The notes: generated by a model from the sequence alone, not told the origin. Shown: positions 7,531-17,065, counted from the first letter of the stretch. The stretch is 64,000 nt of DNA from an uncultured Lachnospiraceae bacterium (GCA_902774915.1 CACYKH010000008.1:44416-108415); one strand, 5' to 3'. Translations and numbers: made by a program.

Positions 7531-8976
7531 ATGTACAAATCTGTTGTTTCAGACGATAAGTTACATGAGGAGTGTGGGGTCTTTGGAATTTACTCCTTGG
7601 CGGGTGATGATGTAGCGGAGGATATCTATTACGGTCTTGTGGCTCTTCAGCACAGAGGCCAGGAGGCGGCAGGAATTGCAATTTCTGATACGGAAGGACC
7701 TATGGGAAATCTTTCCATCAAGAAAGATATGGGGCTGGTAAGCGAAGTCTTCTCTGAAAAGGACCTTCATGAAATGAAAGGAAACATTGGTGTTGGTCAC
7801 GTTCGTTATTCTACTACCGGCGGAAGCGTGGTTGAAAATGCACAGCCAATTGCAATGAATTATATCAAGGGTACCCTGGCGATTGCTCATAATGGAAACA
7901 TAGTAAATGCGTCCGAGCTGAAACAGCAGCAGATGTATCGCGGTCTTGCTCACTACACAACCTCAGATACAGAAGTTCTTGCCTACGAAATAATAGGAGA
8001 ACGTGTTAAGAACCCTACTATAGAAGATGCTATCAAAAGCACTGCTTCAAAATTAAGAGGTGGTTATGCAGTAGTTGTAAACAGTCCTCGTAAGCTGATC
8101 GGTATGAGGGATCCTTTCGGAATCAAACCTCTTATTCTTGGTCGAAAGATGAACTATTCTATAGATAAGAATATTCTGGAAGAAAATGAGAGTACAGTTA
8201 AAGAGCTTTATACATACATCCTTGCATCAGAAAGTGCAGCTATCACTTCAGTTGGTGGAGAGGTTATTAGAGATATCGAGCCGGGAGAAGTTATTTCTAT
8301 AACCAAGGATGGCTTGGAATCCGACAGAACTCTCTGTCAGGAAAAAAGAGCTCATTGTATTTTTGAGTATATTTATTTTGCCCGTAATGATTCAGTCATG
8401 GACGGAATAGAAATACATGATGCAAGAGTGAATGCTGGTCGTGCCCTTGCAAAGAAAGCAAAGGTAGATGCAGACATAGTAGTGGGTGTTCCAGATTCTG
8501 GTCTTGCAGCAGCAGAAGGTTATGCATTGGAATCCGGTATTCCATTTGCACTTGCCTTCCATAAGAATAGCTATATAGGTCGAAGCTTTATTAAGCCAAC
8601 AGATAAAGAAAGACAGACTGCGGTTCATATGAAACTGAGTGTTATGAAAAGCGTAGTTGAGAATAAAAATATTGTAATCATTGATGACTCCATAGTACGT
8701 GGAACCACAATGAGACAGCTTATAGAGATGCTTCGAGATGCAGGAGCGAAGTCAGTTCATGTAAGGATAAGCTCTCCACCATTCCTTTATCCCTGCTATT
8801 ACGGAACTGATGTTCCAACAGCGAAGCAGCTGATTGCATCTCACCATTCAAGTCAGGAGGTCTGTAGAAGCGTTGGTGCGGATTCGCTGGAGTACCTCAG
8901 TATAGAGGACTTTAAATCTATGGTTGGTGACCTGCCACTTTGTACAGCCTGCTTCACCAATGAATATCCTGTTTAA
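7531..8976 (+). CDS. purF: Amidophosphoribosyltransferase
   Basis: A 481-residue enzyme of the first committed step of purine synthesis: PRPP plus glutamine gives phosphoribosylamine, glutamate and pyrophosphate. The N-terminal glutaminase nucleophile is Cys15 in HEECGVFGIY, implying removal of a 14-residue propeptide as in the Bacillus type. The PRPP-binding loop is VIIDDSIVRGTT. Cysteines suited to a structural 4Fe-4S cluster are present (CIFEYIYF, YPCYYG, LCTACF), as in the oxygen-sensitive Bacillus enzyme. It stands alone, without other pur genes, behind a nitrogen attenuator, which suggests control by glutamine status in addition to purines. Confidence 0.95.
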   Translation: MYKSVVSDDKLHEECGVFGIYSLAGDDVAEDIYYGLVALQHRGQEAAGIAISDTEGPMGNLSIKKDMGLVSEVFSEKDLHEMKGNIGVGHVRYSTTGGSVVENAQPIAMNYIKGTLAIAHNGNIVNASELKQQQMYRGLAHYTTSDTEVLAYEIIGERVKNPTIEDAIKSTASKLRGGYAVVVNSPRKLIGMRDPFGIKPLILGRKMNYSIDKNILEENESTVKELYTYILASESAAITSVGGEVIRDIEPGEVISITKDGLESDRTLCQEKRAHCIFEYIYFARNDSVMDGIEIHDARVNAGRALAKKAKVDADIVVGVPDSGLAAAEGYALESGIPFALAFHKNSYIGRSFIKPTDKERQTAVHMKLSVMKSVVENKNIVIIDDSIVRGTTMRQLIEMLRDAGAKSVHVRISSPPFLYPCYYGTDVPTAKQLIASHHSSQEVCRSVGADSLEYLSIEDFKSMVGDLPLCTACFTNEYPV

Positions 8977-9027
8977 CGTTGTCAGAAAAAAAATAATAGA
9001 AATAATAAAATTAAGTAAAAATAATAC

Positions 9028-9055
9028 TTGACTTTTAAAAATAAAGTCATATACT
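9028..9055 (+). promoter_or_regulatory. gltB promoter
   Basis: TTGACT (9028-9033), a 16-nt spacer and TATACT (9050-9055). Transcription would begin near 9062, about 24 nt before the ANTAR-type hairpin. No terminator is visible between purF and this promoter. Confidence 0.75.
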
Positions 9056-9085
9056 AATAATAGTTTCAAAAAATAAATATCTTGA

Positions 9086-9135
9086 GAAGCAATGGCGCTT
9101 CAGGTTTTAGGACCTGGGGCGCCTTCTGTTTTTTT
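9086..9135 (+). promoter_or_regulatory. ANTAR-type antiterminator hairpin overlapping a terminator, gltB leader
   Basis: Hairpin GAAGC (9086-9090), hexaloop AATGGC (9091-9096), GCTTC (9097-9101). The terminator stem starts at loop position 4: GGCGCTTCAGGT (9094-9105) / ACCTGGGGCGCC (9112-9123), then TTCTGTTTTTTT. The hairpin and the terminator compete for 9094-9101. Confidence 0.82.
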
Positions 9136-9159
9136 CAGATTAGTTTTGGAGGAATCACA

Positions 9160-12100
9160 ATGAATAAGTCAGTTGAAGAAATAAGAAGAAAGGGTTTATA
9201 CGATGCATCTTTTGAGCATGATAACTGTGGTATTGGTGCCATCATTCATTTAGATGGTAAGGCTAGCCATGATCTTGTTGCAGATGCGCTCTCTATAGTT
9301 GAAAACCTTGAGCATAGAGCGGGTAAGGATGCAGAAGGAAAAACCGGTGACGGTGTTGGTATTCTCACTCAGGTGCCTCATAAATTCTTCAAGAAGATTA
9401 TGAAAGAACAGGATGTAGTACTTGGTGATGCCAGGTCCTACGGTGTTGGTATGTTCTTCTTCCCTCAAAATGATCTGGAGAGAAGACAATCTAAAAATAT
9501 GTTCGAAACTATTGTAAGAAAAAGCGGTCTTAAGGTTCTTGGATGGAGAAGAGTTAATATCAGCCCAGACGTTCTTGGTTCTAAAGCAAGAGAATGTATG
9601 CCAGTAATAGAGCAGGCATTTATCCAGAGACCAGAAAGCATTTCACTGAAGAATAAAGATGAGTCTCAGGATCTCGCCTTCGACCGTATGCTCTATATCA
9701 TTCGAAGAGAGTTCGAGCAATGCAGCGTAAGCACATATGTTCCTTCTCTTTCCTGCAGAACTATTGTCTATAAAGGTATGTTCCTGGTTGGGCAGCTGAG
9801 AACCTTCTTCCTGGATCTACAGGATAAGGATTATGAATCAGCTATTGCCATGGTTCATTCCCGTTTCTCAACAAATACAAATCCAAGCTGGAACAGAGCT
9901 CATCCAAACCGTCTTATGGTTCATAATGGTGAGATAAATACTATCAAGGGAAATGCAGACAAGATGCTTGCCCGTGAAGAGACAATGCATACAGATACCT
10001 TCAGCGAAGAGGATATGACTAAGGTTCTTCCGGTTATTTCTTCAAGCGGTTCAGATTCTGCAATGATGGATAATACTCTGGAGTTCCTCATGATGAGTGG
10101 AATGGACCTGCCACTTGCAGCCAGTGTTCTGATTCCTGAACCATGGGCGCATAACGATACTCTGACTCAGGAGGAAAGAGACTTTTATCAATACTATGCA
10201 ACTATGATGGAGCCATGGGACGGCCCTGCATCAATCGTTTTTTCTGACGGAGATGTAATGGGTGCAATCCTTGATAGAAATGGCCTTCGTCCATCACGTT
10301 ATGTCATAACAGATGATCGTCGTCTCATCCTTGCATCTGAGGTTGGTGTTCTTCCTCTTGAGGAAAAGCATATCCTTAAGAAGGATAGACTTTATCCAGG
10401 AAAGATGCTTCTCGTAGATACAAGAGAAGGAAAAATATATTCCGATGATGAGATAAAAGGAAAGTATGCACATCGCGAGCCATATGGTGAGTGGCTGGAT
10501 ATGTCTCTCCTTGAGCTTCATGATATTAAGATTCCTAATGAGAAAGTTCCAGCAGTTTCTGGTGATGAAAGAAAGAAGCTGCAGAAAGCATTTGGCTATA
10601 CATATGAGAATTACCGTGAAGGAATTCTGAATATGGCACTGAACGGTATTGAGCAGATTGGCTCTATGGGCGTTGATACTCCTATAGCAGCACTGTCTCA
10701 TGAATACCAGCCACTGTTCTATTATTTCAAACAGCTCTTCGCACAGGTTACAAATCCACCTATCGATGCAGAACGTGAGAAGATTGTAACTTCAAGAAGT
10801 GTTTATGTTGGAAAGAATGGTAATCTCCTTGAAGAGAAATCTTCAAATTGTCACGTACTTAAAATTCACAATCCAATCCTTTCGGATCTGGATATGCTGA
10901 AGATTAAGAGTCTTTCTGGAGATGGTGATGGAGACCTTAAATCTGCAGTAGTATCTATCCTCTACTACAAGGGTTCTCCTATAAGACATGCATTGGAGCA
11001 TCTCTTTGTAGAGGTTGACCGTACTTACCGTGAGGGCGCAAACATTCTTGTTCTTTCAGATAGAGGAGTGGATGAAAACCATCTGGCTATCCCTTCGCTT
11101 CTTGCAGTAGCAGCAGTTCATAAGCACCTGGTAGAAACAAGAAAGTGCACAGCAATGTCACTTATTCTTGAGTCAGGTGAACCAAGAGAGGTACATCATT
11201 TTGCAACACTTCTTGGCTTTGGTGCATCTGCAGTTAACCCATATCTTGCGCATGCAAGCGTTGGCGAACTTATAGAAGAAGGTCTGGTTGAAAAAGATTA
11301 TTATGCAGCTGTTGAGGATTATGATGAGGCAATCATCAGCGGTATTGTAAAGATTGCATCTAAGATGGGTATCTCGGCTATCAAGTCTTATCAGGGTAGT
11401 AAGATATTCGAGGCAATCGGTATATCAGAAGAGGTAATAGATGAATACTTTACAGGAACAGTAAGCCGTGTTGGCGGAATTACTCTTGATGACATTGGAA
11501 GGAATGTGGAAGCTCAGCATAGCAAGGCTTTTGATCCACTTGGACTTCCAGTTGAGCTTGAACTGGATTCTACAGGAAGACACAAGTTCCGCAGTCAGAA
11601 GGAAAATCACAGATACAATCCTCAGACTATCCATATGCTTCAAATGTCAACTCGTGAGGGTGACTATTCTAAATTTAAACAATATACAGAAATGGTAGAT
11701 AACGAGAAGACAGGTTATCTCAGAAGTCTTATGGAGTTTGAATATCCAGAAACAGGAGTTCCTATTGAGGAAGTGGAAAGTGAGGAATCTATTGTTCAGA
11801 GATTTAAGACTGGTGCAATGTCTTATGGTTCTATTTCCGAGGAGGCACATCAGACTCTTGCAATCGCAATGAACCATCTGCATGGTAAATCCAACAGTGG
11901 AGAAGGTGGAGAGAGTGATGAAAGAATAGCTTCAGCTGGAACAGATAATGATAGAAGCTCTGCTATCAAGCAGGTGGCAAGCGGTAGATTTGGAGTTACA
12001 AGTAAATATCTTGTAAGTGCTCGTGAGATTCAGATAAAGATGGCACAGGGTGCAAAGCCTGGTGAAGGAGGACATCTTCCAGGAAAGAAGGTTTATCCAT

Positions 12101-13770
12101 GGATTGCAAAAACTCGTCATTCAACTCCAGGTGTAAGTCTTATTTCTCCACCACCTCATCATGACATCTATTCAATAGAGGATCTGGCACAGCTTATTTA
12201 TGATCTCAAATGTTCAAATAAGCAGGCAAGAATTTCGGTTAAGCTTGTTTCAGAGGCAGGCGTAGGTACAGTAGCAGCTGGTGTTGCTAAGGCAGGTGCA
12301 GAGGTTATTCTCGTATCTGGTTATGATGGTGGTACTGGTGCGGCTCCACTCAGTTCAATCCACAACGCTGGACTTCCATGGGAAATGGGTCTTGCAGAAA
12401 CACATCAGACCCTGGTTCAGAACGGACTTAGAAATCAGGTTGTTATCGAGACAGATGGAAAGCTTATGAGCGGAAGAGATGTGGCCATCGCTGCAATCCT
12501 TGGTGCTGAGGAATTTGGATTTGCAACGGCTCCATTGGTAACAATGGGCTGTGTAATGATGAGAGTCTGCCAGAGCGATACCTGTCCAATGGGTGTTGCA
12601 ACTCAGAACCCAGAGCTTAGAAAACGTTTCAGAGGTAAGCCGGAATATGTGGAGAACTTTATGCTCTTTATTGCAAGAGAGCTTCGTGAATATATGGCTA
12701 AGCTGGGTGTTAGAACTCTGAGTGAATTGGTTGGTAGAACAGACCTTCTGAAGATGAAGAATTTTGATTCAGAAGATGCAGGCGTTAAAGAGAAGATAGA
12801 TCTAAGTCGTATACTACTTGATATGTCAGGTGTTGCCAGAGAGGAGCAGACATTTAATCCAGAACTTAAGTATGACTTTAAGCTCGAGACAACAAAGGAT
12901 GAAAGTGTTCTCCTGAAGGATAAAGCAATAAAGGCTGTACTTTCTCAGGCTTCAAAAAATCAGAAGGCTGATAACAGCTGCGAGGTAAGTGTAAATGTTT
13001 CAAATACAGACAGAGCATTTGGAACCCTTCTCGGTGCAGAGATAACAAGAAATGTGGCCGAAGGACTGAAAGAGGATACCCTCGTTATCAACGCAACTGG
13101 CGCAGGTGGACAGAGCTTTGGTGCATTTATCCCTCGCGGACTCACTATTAATCTTGTGGGTGACAGTAATGATTATTTCGGAAAGGGACTTTCAGGTGGT
13201 AAGCTGATCGTTCATGCTCCAGAGGATGCTGGTTATAACGCTGAAGAAAATATAATCATCGGTAATGTTGCACTTTATGGTGCTACATCCGGTGAAGCAT
13301 ATATAGCAGGTATGGCAGGAGAAAGATTCTGCATAAGAAACTCAGGCGCAACTGCAGTTGTTGAAGGTGTGGGTGAACATGGATGCGAATATATGACAGG
13401 TGGACGCGCAGTAATCCTGGGACCTACTGGTAAGAACTTTGCTGCTGGTATGAGCGGTGGTATCGCTTATGTACTTGATGTAGATAATACACTTTACAAG
13501 AATCTCAATAAGCAGATGGTAAATATGCAGCAGCTTACAGAGAAGAATGATATGGAAGAACTTAGAAGCATCATTGAAAAGCATGTTGCATTAACAGGTT
13601 CGGAAAAAGGTAAGAAGATTCTTGATGAATTTGAAGAGTATGCACCACACTTTAAGAAGATAATTCCAGAGGGATATGACAAGATGATCAGAACAACTGC
13701 AGAATTGGAAGCAAAAGGTATTTCACATGAACAGGCTCAGATAGAAGCCTTCACTAAACTCGTTGGGTAA
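9160..13770 (+). CDS. gltB: Glutamate synthase, large (alpha) subunit
   Basis: A 1536-residue glutamate synthase: glutamine plus 2-oxoglutarate plus reductant gives two glutamates. The glutaminase nucleophile is Cys23 in DNCGIGAI after a 22-residue propeptide, followed by the class II amidotransferase domain (about 23-430), the central domain, the FMN-binding synthase barrel (GGESDERIAS, KPGEGGHLPG, VSGYDGGTGAAP) and the C-terminal beta-helix (GAGGQSFGAF). The 3Fe-4S cysteines are in CVMMRVCQSDTCPMG (C-x5-C-x4-C). ATG 9160 follows GGAGG at 9148-9152. The frame is open further upstream, through the terminator, but that part is not expected to be translated. Forms an operon with gltD. Confidence 0.96.
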   Translation: MNKSVEEIRRKGLYDASFEHDNCGIGAIIHLDGKASHDLVADALSIVENLEHRAGKDAEGKTGDGVGILTQVPHKFFKKIMKEQDVVLGDARSYGVGMFFFPQNDLERRQSKNMFETIVRKSGLKVLGWRRVNISPDVLGSKARECMPVIEQAFIQRPESISLKNKDESQDLAFDRMLYIIRREFEQCSVSTYVPSLSCRTIVYKGMFLVGQLRTFFLDLQDKDYESAIAMVHSRFSTNTNPSWNRAHPNRLMVHNGEINTIKGNADKMLAREETMHTDTFSEEDMTKVLPVISSSGSDSAMMDNTLEFLMMSGMDLPLAASVLIPEPWAHNDTLTQEERDFYQYYATMMEPWDGPASIVFSDGDVMGAILDRNGLRPSRYVITDDRRLILASEVGVLPLEEKHILKKDRLYPGKMLLVDTREGKIYSDDEIKGKYAHREPYGEWLDMSLLELHDIKIPNEKVPAVSGDERKKLQKAFGYTYENYREGILNMALNGIEQIGSMGVDTPIAALSHEYQPLFYYFKQLFAQVTNPPIDAEREKIVTSRSVYVGKNGNLLEEKSSNCHVLKIHNPILSDLDMLKIKSLSGDGDGDLKSAVVSILYYKGSPIRHALEHLFVEVDRTYREGANILVLSDRGVDENHLAIPSLLAVAAVHKHLVETRKCTAMSLILESGEPREVHHFATLLGFGASAVNPYLAHASVGELIEEGLVEKDYYAAVEDYDEAIISGIVKIASKMGISAIKSYQGSKIFEAIGISEEVIDEYFTGTVSRVGGITLDDIGRNVEAQHSKAFDPLGLPVELELDSTGRHKFRSQKENHRYNPQTIHMLQMSTREGDYSKFKQYTEMVDNEKTGYLRSLMEFEYPETGVPIEEVESEESIVQRFKTGAMSYGSISEEAHQTLAIAMNHLHGKSNSGEGGESDERIASAGTDNDRSSAIKQVASGRFGVTSKYLVSAREIQIKMAQGAKPGEGGHLPGKKVYPWIAKTRHSTPGVSLISPPPHHDIYSIEDLAQLIYDLKCSNKQARISVKLVSEAGVGTVAAGVAKAGAEVILVSGYDGGTGAAPLSSIHNAGLPWEMGLAETHQTLVQNGLRNQVVIETDGKLMSGRDVAIAAILGAEEFGFATAPLVTMGCVMMRVCQSDTCPMGVATQNPELRKRFRGKPEYVENFMLFIARELREYMAKLGVRTLSELVGRTDLLKMKNFDSEDAGVKEKIDLSRILLDMSGVAREEQTFNPELKYDFKLETTKDESVLLKDKAIKAVLSQASKNQKADNSCEVSVNVSNTDRAFGTLLGAEITRNVAEGLKEDTLVINATGAGGQSFGAFIPRGLTINLVGDSNDYFGKGLSGGKLIVHAPEDAGYNAEENIIIGNVALYGATSGEAYIAGMAGERFCIRNSGATAVVEGVGEHGCEYMTGGRAVILGPTGKNFAAGMSGGIAYVLDVDNTLYKNLNKQMVNMQQLTEKNDMEELRSIIEKHVALTGSEKGKKILDEFEEYAPHFKKIIPEGYDKMIRTTAELEAKGISHEQAQIEAFTKLVG

Positions 13771-13808
13771 TGAGGCGCAGCGAAGGATTTTGAAAAGGAG
13801 AAAAGGTA

Positions 13809-15407
13809 ATGGGTAAACCAAGCGGATTTTTAGAATATGACAGAGTAGACGGGCCTGTAGTAAGCGAAGAAAAAAGAATAGAAAACTTTCTTGAGTTTCA
13901 TGGACTTTTAAGCAAAGAGGAACAACAAAAACAGGGTGCCAGATGTATGGACTGTGGAGTGCCATATTGCCAGGCGGGAATGATGATCTCCGGTATGGCT
14001 TCTGGCTGCCCGCTCAATAATATGGTGCCAGAAACGAATGACCTGGTCTATCGTGGGGCATTTGATAAGGCTTATAGAAGGCTCTCTATGACTCACAGTT
14101 TTCCAGAGTTTACTTCCAGAGTATGCCCAGCTCTTTGCGAGGCTGCATGTACCTGTGGCGTAGATGGAGCTCCAGTAAGCACAAAAGAAAATGAAAAAAC
14201 AATTATTGAATATGCTTTCGAAAATGATCTGGTTAAAGAACTTGTTCCTGAAACCAGAACCGGAAAGAAGGTGGCGGTCATTGGAAGTGGTCCTTCGGGA
14301 CTAGCTGCAGCCCAAATGTTAAACCGCAGGGGCCACTCCGTGACTGTCTATGAAAGAAATGACCGTATTGGCGGACTCCTTCGTTATGGCATTCCGAATA
14401 TGAAGCTGGATAAATCTGTGATAGACAGAAGAGTTAAGCTTATGGAGGATGCTGGCATTCGTTTCATTACAGGTGTTAATGTATGTGGAAATGACGCACA
14501 GGATAAACTCAGTTCAGGACTTATAGTTGAAAACGTTAAGCATATAAGTGCAAAAGAATTAGAGAAAGAATATGACGCTATAATACTTGCCTGTGGAGCT
14601 TCCAATCCAAGAGATATCAAGGCTCCGGGAAGAGAGGCGGAAGGAATACATTTTGCTGTAGAATTTCTTGGCAGAGTAACTAAGGAGCTTCTTGACTCTG
14701 AGTTTGGAATCCTGGATGACATGAAGAAGGCTGGCAAAGGAAAACTGGGAAATATAATCGATAAGGTTTATGGAAAAGATGTAATAGTTATTGGTGGTGG
14801 CGATACTGGTAATGACTGTGTAGGAACAAGCATACGTCTTGGATGTAAGTCTGTAACTCAGCTGGAGATGATGCCTAAGGCACCGGATGAAAGACTAGAA
14901 ACAAATCCATGGCCAGAATGGCCTCGTGTCTGCAAGACTGATTATGGTCAGGAAGAGGCTATCTATAAGTTTGGTCATGATCCACGTATTTATAAAACAA
15001 CAGTAAAAGAATTTGTGGCAGATGAAAAAGGTAAACTGAAGGAAGTTGTAATTCAATCGCTTGAACCTAAGAAGGACGAGAAGACAGGAAGAATGATGAT
15101 GGTTCCTGTTGAGGGAAGTGAGAAAACACTTCCAGCGCAGCTTGTACTCATAGCTGCTGGATTCCTGGGAAGCGAGAACTATGTAATAGAAGACTTTGGT
15201 GTTGAAGTTGATGGTAGAACAAACATAAGGACTGAAGCAGGACATTACAAGGCTGAAATTAAGGAAGGTGCATCTGGCAGATCAAAGAAGAATCCTGCAA
15301 AGATTTATACTGCTGGAGATATGCATAGAGGTCAGTCTCTTGTGGTATGGGCTATCGCAGAAGGACGCAGAGCGGCCCTGGAATTAGACCATGATTTAAT
15401 GTTATAG
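13809..15407 (+). CDS. gltD: Glutamate synthase, small (beta) subunit
   Basis: A 532-residue flavoprotein that passes electrons from NAD(P)H through FAD and Fe-S clusters to GltB. N-terminal cysteines CMDCGVPYCQ, SGCPLNN and CPALCEAACTCG bind two 4Fe-4S clusters. The FAD fold is VIGSGPSGLAAAQML near residue 155; the NAD(P)H fold is VIGGGDTGNDC near residue 327; AGDMHRGQSLVVWAI is the C-terminal FAD-contact motif. It is some 40 residues longer than many GltD proteins, the extra residues being around the linker between the two nucleotide folds. An AAAAGGAG site precedes the ATG. Same operon as gltB (38-nt gap). Confidence 0.95.
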   Translation: MGKPSGFLEYDRVDGPVVSEEKRIENFLEFHGLLSKEEQQKQGARCMDCGVPYCQAGMMISGMASGCPLNNMVPETNDLVYRGAFDKAYRRLSMTHSFPEFTSRVCPALCEAACTCGVDGAPVSTKENEKTIIEYAFENDLVKELVPETRTGKKVAVIGSGPSGLAAAQMLNRRGHSVTVYERNDRIGGLLRYGIPNMKLDKSVIDRRVKLMEDAGIRFITGVNVCGNDAQDKLSSGLIVENVKHISAKELEKEYDAIILACGASNPRDIKAPGREAEGIHFAVEFLGRVTKELLDSEFGILDDMKKAGKGKLGNIIDKVYGKDVIVIGGGDTGNDCVGTSIRLGCKSVTQLEMMPKAPDERLETNPWPEWPRVCKTDYGQEEAIYKFGHDPRIYKTTVKEFVADEKGKLKEVVIQSLEPKKDEKTGRMMMVPVEGSEKTLPAQLVLIAAGFLGSENYVIEDFGVEVDGRTNIRTEAGHYKAEIKEGASGRSKKNPAKIYTAGDMHRGQSLVVWAIAEGRRAALELDHDLML

Positions 15408-15414
15408 GTTTTAT

Positions 15415-15448
15415 GTATAGCAGTTAATAAAAAACTGCTATACTTTAT
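15415..15448 (+). terminator. Terminator after gltD
   Basis: Perfect 11-bp stem GTATAGCAGTT (15415-15425) / AACTGCTATAC (15433-15443) with an AATAAAA loop, followed by TTTATAA. The U-tract is short, so termination may be incomplete. Confidence 0.6.
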
Positions 15449-15456
15449 AACGTTAA

Positions 15457-15491
15457 AACCTATTGACATAATAGGTTGATAGTATTAATAT
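15457..15491 (+). promoter_or_regulatory. metY-cysK promoter with a palindrome over the -35 box
   Basis: TTGACA (15463-15468), a 17-nt spacer and TAATAT (15486-15491). A perfect 8-bp inverted repeat, AACCTATT (15457-15464) and AATAGGTT (15470-15477), spaced by 5 nt, covers the -35 box, so a bound repressor would block the promoter. Its size would suit an Rrf2-family regulator such as CymR, the usual cysteine regulator in Firmicutes; that assignment is inference. A short stem GCACT/AGTGC (15494-15515) begins the transcript. Confidence 0.6.
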
Positions 15492-15543
15492 ACGCACTAT
15501 AGCGAGCTAAAGTGCTATGAAATAAATTAGGAGGCAAAACATT

Positions 15544-15669
15544 ATGAGAAGTTATTCACTTAACAAAACATTATATGAAATGTGTTGTTGTCGAATGCAG
15601 AACTCCCGGGCAGTTAATATGGCTGGTATCTTAACATGTCGATGTTTGAGCCTCGAAAATGTAAGATAA
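15544..15669 (+). CDS. Cysteine-rich leader peptide of the metY-cysK attenuator
   Basis: A 41-codon reading frame with an ideal ribosome site, AGGAGG at 15529-15534, 9 nt before ATG. It contains three consecutive Cys codons (14-16, TGT TGT TGT, positions 15583-15591), and a second cysteine pair, CRC, at codons 32-34. The gene downstream makes cysteine or homocysteine, so this is read as a regulatory peptide whose translation senses charged Cys-tRNA. The peptide itself has no membrane or toxin features. Polycysteine leader frames are known before sulfur genes in other bacteria, for example mycobacteria; this one is assigned by its content and position. Confidence 0.75.
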   Translation: MRSYSLNKTLYEMCCCRMQNSRAVNMAGILTCRCLSLENVR

Positions 15670-15720
15670 AGATTAACCAAGCATATTTGCCCGGGAGCTG
15701 AAAAAGGCCTCGGGCTTTTT
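15603..15720 (+). promoter_or_regulatory. Cysteine attenuator: antiterminator/terminator pair
   Basis: A terminator, GCCCGGG (15689-15695) / CTCGGGC (15709-15715) with inner GCT/GGC pairs and TTTTT, precedes metY. Its 5' arm also lies in TGCCCGGGAG (15688-15697), which pairs perfectly over 10 bp with CTCCCGGGCA (15603-15612) inside the leader peptide frame, codons 20-23, starting 12 nt after the Cys triplet. Adjacent GTTAAT/ATTAAC can add to it. A ribosome stalled at the Cys codons would leave the 15603 arm free to pair and prevent termination. Confidence 0.72.
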
Positions 15721-15769
15721 AAAACCAAATTTTACCAAAAGTTATTTATTACAAAGGAGATTTATAAAA

Positions 15770-17050
15770 ATGAGTAATTACAAATTCGAAACACTTCAGT
15801 TACACGTTGGACAGGAGAAGTCAGATCCTACTACAGATTCAAGAGCAGTACCTATTTATCAGACTGTTGCCTATACATTCCATAATGCTCAGCACGCAGC
15901 TGACAGATTTGGACTTGCTGATCCAGGAAATATTTATGGAAGACTTACAAACTCTACACAGGGAGTTCTTGAAGAAAGAATAGCTGCTCTCGAGGGTGGT
16001 TCAGCAGCCCTTGCAGTTGCATCAGGAGCAGCAGCAATTGCTTATACTATTCAGGCACTTGCAGCTAACGGTGGTCACATCGTTGCACAGAAAACTATCT
16101 ACGGAGGAACTTATAATCTTCTGGAGCATACATTTACACAGTATGGAATTAATTCAACATTTGTTGATACAAATAATCTTGATGAGGTTAAGGGTGCTAT
16201 AAAGGAAGATACAAGAGCAATCTTCATTGAGACTCTTGGAAATCCTAACAGTGATATTCCTGATATTGAAGAGATTGCTAAGATTGCACATGGTGCTGGA
16301 ATTCCACTTGTAATAGATAATACATTTGGTACACCTTATCTTATCAGACCTATTGAGTACGGTGCAGACATCGTTATTCATTCCGCAACTAAGTTTATCG
16401 GCGGCCATGGAACAACACTTGGCGGAGTTATAGTTGAGTCAGGTAAGTTCGATTGGTCTGCTTCTGGTAAATACCCTAACATTGCAGCGCCAAACCCAAG
16501 CTATCATGGAATTTCATTCTATGAGGCTGTTGGCCCTGCAGCATTTGTAACATACATTAGAGCAATTCTTCTTCGTGATACAGGTGCAACACTTTCACCA
16601 TTCAATGCATTCCTTCTTCTTCAGGGAGTTGAAACACTTTCACTCAGACTTGAGAGACATGCTGAGAATGCAAAGAAGGTTGTTGATTTCTTAGCAAATC
16701 ATCCAAAGGTTGCAAAGGTTAATCATCCATCACTTCCAGATCATCCAAATTATGATCTTTATAAGAAGTACTTCCCTAATGGAGGTGGATCAATCTTCAC
16801 ATTCGAGATCAAGGGTGGAAAGGAAGAAGCTTGGAAGTTTATTGATAGCCTGAAGATATTCTCTATTCTGGCAAATGTTGCTGATGTTAAGAGTCTCGTT
16901 ATACATCCAGCTTCAACAACACATTCACAGCTTACAGAGGAAGAACTTCTGGCTAATGACATTAAGCAGAGTACTATCAGACTTTCTATTGGTACAGAGC
17001 ATGTTGATGATATAATCGCAGACCTGGATAATGCACTCGCATCAATTTAA
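15770..17050 (+). CDS. metY: O-acetylhomoserine sulfhydrylase
   Basis: A 426-residue PLP enzyme of the Cys/Met metabolism family, at the length typical of O-acetylhomoserine aminocarboxypropyltransferase. It joins sulfide (or methanethiol) to O-acetylhomoserine, giving homocysteine (or methionine). The PLP lysine is in IHSATKFIGGHGT; the N-terminal RLTNSTQGVLEERIAALEGG and C-terminal SLVIHPASTTHSQL motifs fit the family. An AAAGGAG site precedes ATG 15770. It is controlled by the cysteine leader peptide, so cysteine rather than methionine seems to be the sensed amino acid. Cystathionine synthase relatives are shorter, making that alternative unlikely. Confidence 0.9.
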   Translation: MSNYKFETLQLHVGQEKSDPTTDSRAVPIYQTVAYTFHNAQHAADRFGLADPGNIYGRLTNSTQGVLEERIAALEGGSAALAVASGAAAIAYTIQALAANGGHIVAQKTIYGGTYNLLEHTFTQYGINSTFVDTNNLDEVKGAIKEDTRAIFIETLGNPNSDIPDIEEIAKIAHGAGIPLVIDNTFGTPYLIRPIEYGADIVIHSATKFIGGHGTTLGGVIVESGKFDWSASGKYPNIAAPNPSYHGISFYEAVGPAAFVTYIRAILLRDTGATLSPFNAFLLLQGVETLSLRLERHAENAKKVVDFLANHPKVAKVNHPSLPDHPNYDLYKKYFPNGGGSIFTFEIKGGKEEAWKFIDSLKIFSILANVADVKSLVIHPASTTHSQLTEEELLANDIKQSTIRLSIGTEHVDDIIADLDNALASI

Positions 17051-17065
17051 TACTTCGCATTTGAT

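Noticed and set aside
9082-9159. Extension of gltB to an upstream ATG
   Set aside because: It would translate through the attenuator hairpin and terminator; the ATG at 9160 has GGAGG and gives the normal propeptide before Cys23.
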